32,619 bases of DNA from CAZVRZ01 sp964629965 (GTDB taxonomy: Bacteria > Chloroflexota > Anaerolineae > Anaerolineales > UBA4823): assembly GCA_964629965.1 (NCBI GenBank), contig CAZVRZ010000059.1:1-32619 (forward strand), given 5' to 3'. Of this stretch, positions 26,333 to 32,619 are shown piece by piece (position 1 is the stretch's first letter; each line of letters begins with the position of its first letter). A program made the translations under genes and the position numbers. Below the pieces are notes generated by a model. It saw only the letters and a program-made list of their open reading frames with translations. It ran no database searches and was not told the DNA's origin.

Positions 26333-27367
26333 TTACTTGCTTATTCCTCGCAAGGCCAGCTCACCGGCGCGGTGGCAAGCCACATAATGCTTGGGCTCGA
26401 TCTCTTCCTGAACCGGCGTTGCCGTGCGGCAGATCTCAGTGGCATAACGGCAGCGGGGGTGGAAATAGCAGCCCGAGGGCGGATTGGCTGGATCGGCGAC
26501 CTCGCCCTGCAAGGCGATGCGCTGAGAACGTAAGCGAGGATCGGGCCGGGGCACGGACGAAAGCAGCGCTTCGGTATATGGATGTTTCGGGTTGTTGAAC
26601 AAGGCTTCCGTAGCGGCCATCTCGACGATCCTGCCGACATACATAACGGCCACCCGCTCGCTGATATGCTTGACGACGCTCAAATCGTGCGCCACGAACA
26701 GGTAGGTCAAACCAAGCTGGTTCTGCAAGTCGAGCAGCAGGTTGAGGATCTGGGCCTGCACAGAAACATCCAGGGCCGAGACGGGCTCATCGGCCACCAC
26801 CAGGCACGGGTTCAGGGCCAGGGCGCGGGCAATACCGATGCGCTGGCGCTGACCACCACTGAAGGCATGTGGAAAGCGCTGCATGTATTCGGGTCGCAAT
26901 CCCACCATGCGCAGCAGCTCGGTCACCCGGTCCATGCGCTGCTGGCGGTCGGTCATGCCATGCACGAGCAGCGGCTCACCAACGATATCGAGCAGGGTCA
27001 TGCGGGGGTTGAGCGAAGAAAAGGGATCCTGGAAGATCATCTGCATCTTGCAGCGCAGCCGCTGCACCTTGCTTTCGGGCAGGGCGGCCACATCCAGTAC
27101 TTCGCCGCTATCCTGACGGAATAAGATCTGCCCAGAGGTGGGGTCGATGGCGCGCAGGATGCAGCGGGAGGTGGTGGTCTTGCCACAGCCGCTTTCGCCG
27201 ACCAGCGAAAGCGTTTCTCCACAGTTGATATAGAAGGTGACATCATCCACGGCGCGCACATTTCCCACCACCTTTTGCAGCAAGCCTTTGCGGATGGGGA
27301 AAAATTTGCGCAGGTTTCTGACATCCAACAGCACCTGGCCGGTCGCGTTGGTCACATTGGCCATCAT
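26333..27367 (-). CDS. oppF: Oligopeptide-family ABC transporter ATPase (OppF type)
   Basis: A 344-aa ATPase powering the importer. Walker A is GESGCGKTTT, signature FSGGQRQRIGIARAL, Walker B CLVVADEPVSALD, and the C-terminal OppF/DppF-type region CYFHPRCRYATEIC is present. Its ATG overlaps the oppD stop. The pairing with kduI and yiaK suggests the substrate is an oligosaccharide or uronide rather than a peptide. Confidence 0.93.
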   Translation of the reverse strand: MMANVTNATGQVLLDVRNLRKFFPIRKGLLQKVVGNVRAVDDVTFYINCGETLSLVGESGCGKTTTSRCILRAIDPTSGQILFRQDSGEVLDVAALPESKVQRLRCKMQMIFQDPFSSLNPRMTLLDIVGEPLLVHGMTDRQQRMDRVTELLRMVGLRPEYMQRFPHAFSGGQRQRIGIARALALNPCLVVADEPVSALDVSVQAQILNLLLDLQNQLGLTYLFVAHDLSVVKHISERVAVMYVGRIVEMAATEALFNNPKHPYTEALLSSVPRPDPRLRSQRIALQGEVADPANPPSGCYFHPRCRYATEICRTATPVQEEIEPKHYVACHRAGELALRGISK

Positions 27368-28389
27368 GTACCATTTATCCTTTGTTGGTTTTGATATAAG
27401 AAACAGCTCACTTTTTGCCGCTCACCGACGGCTGCCAGGCGCGGCTCCTGCTGGTTGCACGTGCCGGGGATAAAATTCAAGCAGCGCGGGTAGAACGGGC
27501 ATCCCGAGGGCCGGTTGTATGGATGCGGAACAGAACCGCTGATGGTGGGCAGCTTGACGCGCGGGGTGGAGTCGATGCTGGGAATCGAGCGTAACAGCGC
27601 TTGCGTGTAGGGGTGCTTGGGAGCATGGAAAATATCATCCACAGGCCCTTCTTCAACCACCCGCCCCAGGTACATGACCACCACGTGGTCGGCCATCTCG
27701 GCCACCACGCCCAGGTTGTGGGTGATCAGCATGATCGCCATACCACGCTGCTGCTGCAGTTGTTTTAATAGATCAAGAATCTGCGCCTGGGTGGTGACAT
27801 CCAAGGCAGTGGTGGGTTCATCGGCAATGAGCAGGCGAGGGTCGCAAGAAAGCGCCACGGCAATCATAGCGCGCTGCCGCAGGCCACCGCTCAGCTCGAA
27901 AGCGTATTCGTCGATGCGGCGTTCGGGCTTGGGGATGCCCACCTGGTGGAGCACCTCAACCGCGCGCTGGCGAGCCTGGTGTTTGTTCATGGCACAATGC
28001 AGTTGAACCGCTTCGACGATCTGGCTGCCAACGGTATGCACCGGGCTAAAAGAGGTCATCGGTTCCTGGAATACCAAGCCGATCTCAGAGCCGCGAATGT
28101 CACGCATCTCTTCGCTGTCGGAATGTAGCTGCGCCAGGTCGAGCTCGGTGTGATCGGCGCGGTGCAAGATGATCTTGCCCTCCACAATGCGGCCGGGGCG
28201 GTCCACGATCCGCAGGATCGATTGAGCCGTCACGCTCTTACCGCAGCCGCTTTCGCCGACGATGCCGAGCGTTTGGCCGGCATACACGTCGAAGGAGGCG
28301 CCATCCACCGCTTTAACGATTCCTTCATCCTGGAAGAAATACGTTTTGAGATCTTGTACCGATAGTAATATCTGATTTCCGTTTTCCAT
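27364..28389 (-). CDS. oppD: Oligopeptide-family ABC transporter ATPase (OppD type)
   Basis: A 341-aa ATPase. Walker A is GESGCGKSVT, signature LSGGLRQRAMIAVAL, Walker B LLIADEPTTALD, with the C-terminal oligopeptide-type region CPFYPRCLNFIPGTC. It forms a heterodimer with the OppF-type subunit. The start is 3 nt after the oppC stop. Confidence 0.93.
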   Translation of the reverse strand: MENGNQILLSVQDLKTYFFQDEGIVKAVDGASFDVYAGQTLGIVGESGCGKSVTAQSILRIVDRPGRIVEGKIILHRADHTELDLAQLHSDSEEMRDIRGSEIGLVFQEPMTSFSPVHTVGSQIVEAVQLHCAMNKHQARQRAVEVLHQVGIPKPERRIDEYAFELSGGLRQRAMIAVALSCDPRLLIADEPTTALDVTTQAQILDLLKQLQQQRGMAIMLITHNLGVVAEMADHVVVMYLGRVVEEGPVDDIFHAPKHPYTQALLRSIPSIDSTPRVKLPTISGSVPHPYNRPSGCPFYPRCLNFIPGTCNQQEPRLAAVGERQKVSCFLYQNQQRINGT

Positions 28390-28392
28390 ATT

Positions 28393-29568
28393 TCATCCGT
28401 AAGGATCGGCTGCATCCCGCAGGCCATCGCCGACGAAATTGAACGCCAGCACCGCCAGGATCACCGGGATAACAGGAAGCAGCAGCCAGGGGGAAATGGC
28501 GAGCGATTGGATGTTTTGGGCATCCTGTAACAACACACCCCAACTGATGGCGGGCGGGCGCAGACCCAGGCCCAAAAAGCTGAGAGAAGTTTCACTGATG
28601 ATCATAGCCGGAAGTGCCAGCGTGGTTGCAGCGATGATATGGCTCAGGAACGAAGGCACCATGTGGCGGAAGATGATGCGCATCCGGCTGCAGCCTGCCA
28701 GCCTGGCTGCCACAACGAAGTCTTCTTCGCGCAAGGAGAGGAATCTGCCCCGCACCACGCGCGCCAGCTCCGTCCAGCCCAACAATGAAATGATGATGGT
28801 GATGGCAAAATAGACCTGGTTAACGCCCCAACTGGTGGGCAGAGCGGCTGCCAGGCCCATCCACAGCGGAATAGTGGGGATGGAGCGCATGATCTCGATG
28901 ACCCGCTGGATGATCGTGTCGATCGTCCCACCGTAGTAACCAGAGATGCCGCCCAGCACAACTCCCAGGATCAGGCTGACGGCAACGCTCACCAGCCCGA
29001 TGAGCAGCGAAGTGCGCGTACCGTACATCAGGCGGGACCACAAATCACGCCCCTGCATATCGGTGCCCAGAATGAAGAGCGATTCGCCTGCCAGAGCGCC
29101 TTCGACACCGATCAAATGCACATCGCTGGGGATAAGACCCAGCCATTTGTACTCGAACCCTTTGGCAAAAAACCGCACCGGGATTTTATTTTCAAGATCG
29201 GGCACGTACACCCGCTTGAAAGTCTTGGGGTCGCGCGAGCCAGTGAGGCCGTAGACGAATGGGGCGAATTCCCCGTTGTCGGTCCAGTGGATCAATTGAG
29301 GAGCCATCAGAGAACGCTGCGCCTCAGAGGCATCTGGGTTTGCATAGGCCAAAAATTCTGCCGACAGTACCACCAGGTAGAATAAGATCAAAGTGATGGC
29401 GCCCGCCATCGCCAGGCGATGTTTGCGGAACCGCCACCACATGAGCTGCCACTGCGTGGCGACGGCAATGCGCTCTTCGGCCTGCGAGGTGACAAAGCCA
29501 TCATCGGGCAGGTGCTCGAGTGGAGTATCCGGCGCAAACTCGATGGGGGTAGGCTGAGAGTCGGTCAC
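28393..29568 (-). CDS. oppC: Oligopeptide-family ABC transporter permease (OppC type)
   Basis: A 391-aa permease with an unusually long N-terminal tail (about 45 residues) and a large periplasmic insertion of about 110 residues between TM1 (about 55-75) and the main TM bundle. The EAA loop EEDFVVAARLAGCSRMRIIF contacts the ATPase. GTG 29568 overlaps the oppB stop (TAGTG), with GGGAGG just upstream; the open frame further upstream is not coding. The C-terminus FVGDGLRDAADPYG is the normal OppC ending. Confidence 0.91.
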   Translation of the reverse strand: MTDSQPTPIEFAPDTPLEHLPDDGFVTSQAEERIAVATQWQLMWWRFRKHRLAMAGAITLILFYLVVLSAEFLAYANPDASEAQRSLMAPQLIHWTDNGEFAPFVYGLTGSRDPKTFKRVYVPDLENKIPVRFFAKGFEYKWLGLIPSDVHLIGVEGALAGESLFILGTDMQGRDLWSRLMYGTRTSLLIGLVSVAVSLILGVVLGGISGYYGGTIDTIIQRVIEIMRSIPTIPLWMGLAAALPTSWGVNQVYFAITIIISLLGWTELARVVRGRFLSLREEDFVVAARLAGCSRMRIIFRHMVPSFLSHIIAATTLALPAMIISETSLSFLGLGLRPPAISWGVLLQDAQNIQSLAISPWLLLPVIPVILAVLAFNFVGDGLRDAADPYG

Positions 29569-30557
29569 TACTGCCTCCCCAGTCGGATACGCGGATCGAT
29601 CCACATCAAAAGCAAGTCCGAGATGAACGTACCGGCGACGGTCATGACACCCAGCATTAAAACGATCGTGCCAGCCAGGAACATGTCTTGGGCGATGAGC
29701 GCCTTGAGCAACAACGGTCCAACGGTTGGCAGGCTCAAGACCATCGAGACGATGATGCTGCCCGATACAATGTATGGAAACAGATAACCGATCGTGCTGA
29801 CAAATGGGTTGAGCGCCACCCGAACCGGATATTTTAGGATCACGCGTGACTCGGAAAGCCCCCGGGCGCGAGCCGTCATCACGTAAGGCTTGCGCAGCTC
29901 GTCGAGCAAGTTGGAGCGCATGATGCGGATCATTTGCGCAGTGCCCCCGATGCCCAGCACGATGGCCACGACCGGAAGGTGCTTGAGCAAGTCCACGAAC
30001 TTTTCCCAACCCCAGGGCGCATCGGCAAGCTCGGCTGAAAACAGGCCTCCCACGTTGGCGTCGAAGTATTTGAAGCCCACATACATCACGATGAGCGCCA
30101 ACATGAAGCCCGGAATGGCCAGGCCAATGAAGCCGATAAAAGTGGCAATATAATCGCCGATGGAATAGCGATTAACGGCAGAATAGATGCCGATGGGCAG
30201 CGCCAGCCCCCAGGTAAAGACGATGGCTGCCAGCGAAATAACAACCGTCAGCGCCATGCGGTCGCCGATGACATCGAGCACCGGCCGGCCCCATTCAATC
30301 GCCATGCCGAAATTACCCTGGGCGATCAGTGCCATCCACTTGATATACTGGATGTGGATCGGCTGATCGAGGCCATACTGCAAGCGCAGCGCATGCGCCT
30401 CTGCTTCGGTCACGCCCACTCCGGAAGCCGACATGGAGGCGATGTAGGAGGAGACGTAATCGCCTGGGGGCAATTGGATGATCAGGAATGACAGGACGGT
30501 GATTGCCCAAATGGTCAGGATTGCCAGGATCAAGCGGCGTACAATATACGCTACCAT
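29568..30557 (-). CDS. oppB: Oligopeptide-family ABC transporter permease (OppB type)
   Basis: A 329-aa permease with about six TM helices; it begins MVAYIVRRLILAILTIWAIT. The EAA loop is KPYVMTARARGLSESRVILK. The ending MWIDPRIRLGRQ is the standard OppB/C-family terminus. ATG 30557 follows a weak GAGAAG; the longer frame to 30614 lacks support. It is preceded by a stem-loop that separates it from the binding protein gene. Confidence 0.92.
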   Translation of the reverse strand: MVAYIVRRLILAILTIWAITVLSFLIIQLPPGDYVSSYIASMSASGVGVTEAEAHALRLQYGLDQPIHIQYIKWMALIAQGNFGMAIEWGRPVLDVIGDRMALTVVISLAAIVFTWGLALPIGIYSAVNRYSIGDYIATFIGFIGLAIPGFMLALIVMYVGFKYFDANVGGLFSAELADAPWGWEKFVDLLKHLPVVAIVLGIGGTAQMIRIMRSNLLDELRKPYVMTARARGLSESRVILKYPVRVALNPFVSTIGYLFPYIVSGSIIVSMVLSLPTVGPLLLKALIAQDMFLAGTIVLMLGVMTVAGTFISDLLLMWIDPRIRLGRQ

Positions 30558-30605
30558 AAAGTTGACTTCTCGTTCATATTTGGATAGGATTATAACAATT
30601 TTGTG

Positions 30606-30653
30606 GCAGAGCATGCAGGGAGATGATCACTCGGTACTCTCCGCATGCTCTGC
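30606..30653 (-). terminator. Intercistronic stem-loop between binding-protein and permease genes
   Basis: GCAGAGCATGC (30606-30616) pairs perfectly with GCATGCTCTGC (30643-30653), extended by a bulged GGGAGA/TCTCC inner stem. It lies 20 nt after the oppA-like stop and about 50 nt before oppB. No U-run follows directly, so it may attenuate transcription or stabilise the abundant binding-protein mRNA. Confidence 0.6.
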
Positions 30654-30672
30654 GAACAATGTGTAGAACAGA

Positions 30673-32619
30673 TTACGATTTGAAGTAGAAGGTTACAGGT
30701 CGCGAAGCGCATGGGGTGCGGGCATGCTGCGCGTTCACCTGGCGTTCGGGAACGTTGCCCATGTTGTTCTTGACAATGCGAAGACCCATGAACGCCGGCG
30801 ACTGTCCAACCGTGCCGATGCTCCACTGCTGCTCGACGATGATCTTCCAGATTTCCTTGGCGTTTTCGACCTGGCCGGCTTCAGCCAGACCAAAGGCCTC
30901 GCGATAGAGATCGAAGGCGCGGATCATTTCGGGATCGTCCGGTTTTGTGCCTTGCGAGCCATTGGAGGCATACCACTTGGCAAATGCCATGCCCATGTGG
31001 CACTCAGCCGGATCGACCGGCATGGCGTGGCGGGCAAAGAGGAAGAGCATTTCGGAGCCATCGTTGGCCCAGGTGAGCATCTGGTTTTCATCGTTGGCAT
31101 CTCTACCAAATGCCAGGTTGCGCTCCATCTCCTGGATGGTGACGTCAATACCAATCTTGATCCACTGCTGCTTGATCATTTCTCCGACCTGGGTGTAGGG
31201 GACAAACTGCCCGCCGACGGTAACCATCTCAAAGCGGAGGCGTTCGCCATTATCCGTGCGCAGGCGGTAGCCTGCCGAGTCCTTCTTATCCAGGCCTATC
31301 TTGTCAAGCAACTGATTGGCCTGCTCGACTTCGAGGGTGCACCATTTGGTGCGCCACTCAGGGCCGGGGCTATAGATCGTGGTTTCCGCCGGAGCGGTCG
31401 AACCGGGGGTGCCAACGCCGAGCCAGAAAGCCTCGTTGAGCTGATCGCGGTCGATGCCCATGGAGAGCGCGTGGCGGAAGTCTTTATTCCTGAGCCACTT
31501 GGCAATTTCCGCATCGCCGTTGTAGGCGTTGCCGATATGAATTGCCACGTCCGAGCCATTCAGGGCCGGGTCAAGGTAAACCTTATAGTCGCCTTTTTCT
31601 GCGTTTTCCAAGAAGACGGGCAGCTTGGCAAGGCCCATGTGCCGTTCCTGGAGATCGTACTCGCCGGCAATGGCGCGCAGGTTGGCAACCTCGGTGTTCT
31701 CGGCCAGGTTGAGGGTGATCACGTCAATGTAGGGAAGTTGATTGCCCTCGGGGTCTACCGACCAGAAGTAAGGATTACGCTTCATAGACCAGGTCGGCGT
31801 GTTGATGGGAGAGGTCGTTACCCAGGGCGTCATGACAGGCAGATCGATGTTGAGCGCCCAACTGTAGCGATTTTTGAGGTAAGACACCCAGTTATCGAAG
31901 CCCTGGTCCTTGGCTGCTTTGTTGACCTCATCGAGGGATGAGTACTTGGGCAGGAACTGCTTGAGGTAATGCGCCGGGCAATATCCACCGCCCCAGTTTT
32001 GGAAGGCACCGCGGGTGGCCAAACCAGCACCAATGCCGGTGCTGCCGGCCAGTTGGTAGACGAAGTAGGAATAGGCTTCTGGAAATTCGAAAGCGATCGT
32101 CAAATCATCGATCTTTTTCATCACGCCTGCTTTGCCGTTGATCTGCATCTCGGGGAATGGCGTGGGTACGATCTCTGGATTCGAATAGATATCTTCGAAC
32201 CAGAACATGAAATCGTCGGCAGTGAGCAGCTCACCATCGGACCACCTAGCGCCTTTGCGCAGGTAGATGGTGATGGTCTTGCCGTCATCGCTGATCTTCC
32301 AATCTTTGGCCAGCGAAGGCATGATCGTGGAGCCCGTATAATCAAAATGCAAGATTTTGTCCATTGAGACGATACGGTTGCCATTTTCGTGGTCTGCGGG
32401 TCCGGTGAAGGCGCGCCGCCACGTGCCGCCGTATTGGCCAATTTCGTCGAGCGGCTTGATCACCATCAAGTCATCGGGAACGGGCAGGCGTTGGTCTACC
32501 GGCGGCAAGGAGCCGGCCTTGACCAGATCTGCCAGTTGGGGCGCTTCGCCAAATTTTTTGGGGAACTGAGCGGTATCTCGGATGATCTCCGGTCCTTCCA
32601 AGGTTCTGATCAATTCCGA
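30673..32619 (-). CDS. oppA: ABC transporter substrate-binding protein (OppA/SBP_bac_5 family), partial at right edge
   Basis: At least 648 residues, continuing past the right edge, so the signal peptide is not visible. Family marks are the N-lobe stretch LAKDWKISDDGKTITIYLRK and GARWSDGELLTADDFMFWFE, the long linker LPYIDVITLNLAENTEVANL, and DFRHALSMGIDRDQL. It is the first visible gene of the transport operon and would capture the solute outside the membrane. Given the kduI/yiaK neighbours it may bind oligo-uronides. Confidence 0.93.
   Translation of the reverse strand, partial: SELIRTLEGPEIIRDTAQFPKKFGEAPQLADLVKAGSLPPVDQRLPVPDDLMVIKPLDEIGQYGGTWRRAFTGPADHENGNRIVSMDKILHFDYTGSTIMPSLAKDWKISDDGKTITIYLRKGARWSDGELLTADDFMFWFEDIYSNPEIVPTPFPEMQINGKAGVMKKIDDLTIAFEFPEAYSYFVYQLAGSTGIGAGLATRGAFQNWGGGYCPAHYLKQFLPKYSSLDEVNKAAKDQGFDNWVSYLKNRYSWALNIDLPVMTPWVTTSPINTPTWSMKRNPYFWSVDPEGNQLPYIDVITLNLAENTEVANLRAIAGEYDLQERHMGLAKLPVFLENAEKGDYKVYLDPALNGSDVAIHIGNAYNGDAEIAKWLRNKDFRHALSMGIDRDQLNEAFWLGVGTPGSTAPAETTIYSPGPEWRTKWCTLEVEQANQLLDKIGLDKKDSAGYRLRTDNGERLRFEMVTVGGQFVPYTQVGEMIKQQWIKIGIDVTIQEMERNLAFGRDANDENQMLTWANDGSEMLFLFARHAMPVDPAECHMGMAFAKWYASNGSQGTKPDDPEMIRAFDLYREAFGLAEAGQVENAKEIWKIIVEQQWSIGTVGQSPAFMGLRIVKNNMGNVPERQVNAQHARTPCASRPVTFYFKS

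Noticed and set aside
30724..31941. 405-aa plus-strand frame
   Set aside because: Antisense to the clearly recognisable solute-binding protein gene.

Overview
This window looks like a scaffold piece from a Chloroflexota (probably Anaerolineae-like) genome. The main lineage clue is the C-terminus of the two secreted beta-helix proteins, which end in ...VYLPVVIRH and ...IFLPLIMRSAG, an '(F/Y)LPxxxR' tail common in secreted Chloroflexota proteins. The moderately high GC and the gene mix (GAF/PAS/GGDEF sensor, PMT-like glycosyltransferase, many toxin-antitoxin pairs) agree, but lineage is inference. A 10-N gap and three single-base frameshifts show draft-quality sequence.

Region 1 (1 to about 9,550) is one side of an integrative or plasmid-like mobile element. 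A tightly packed minus-strand operon reads, from 5972 down to 1: ribbon-helix-helix-like regulator, 70-aa unknown, replication-initiation-like protein, DnaC/IstB-type helicase loader, small two-helix membrane protein, coiled-coil lipoprotein, FtsK/TraB-like DNA translocase, ParA, and a partial partner gene. Divergent from it are a double-HTH XRE regulator and a large serine recombinase. The 260-bp divergent region holds an iteron-like array of RYTACY repeats and two palindromes. The recombinase is broken by an intact IS630-family element (7735-8819, 12-bp inverted repeats, TA duplication) and by a one-base frameshift.

Region 2 (9,580-16,900) looks chromosomal: a GAF-GAF-PAS-GGDEF diguanylate cyclase, a frameshifted GT39/PMT-like glycosyltransferase, a vapBC pair whose toxin is split by the assembly gap, a higBA pair, an aminoglycoside/choline-kinase-fold phosphotransferase, and a two-pore-helix potassium-channel-like protein.

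Region 3 (17,000-23,540, plus strand) has two adjacent secreted right-handed beta-helix proteins (the second frameshifted), a small doubtful ORF, a YfcE-like metallophosphoesterase, a class III nucleotidyl cyclase lacking the usual transition-state arginine, and a UDP-glycosyltransferase.

Region 4 (23,560-32,619, minus strand) is a uronate-catabolism locus read from right to left: oligopeptide-family ABC transporter (binding protein, two permeases, two ATPases), a YiaK-like dehydrogenase, KduI isomerase and an IclR regulator. Together these suggest import of oligo-uronides, conversion of 4-deoxy-5-ketouronate, and reduction of the diketo product, possibly with the YiaK-like enzyme in the KduD role. 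The nearby secreted beta-helix proteins could be extracellular polysaccharide-binding or lyase-type proteins, but that link is speculative.
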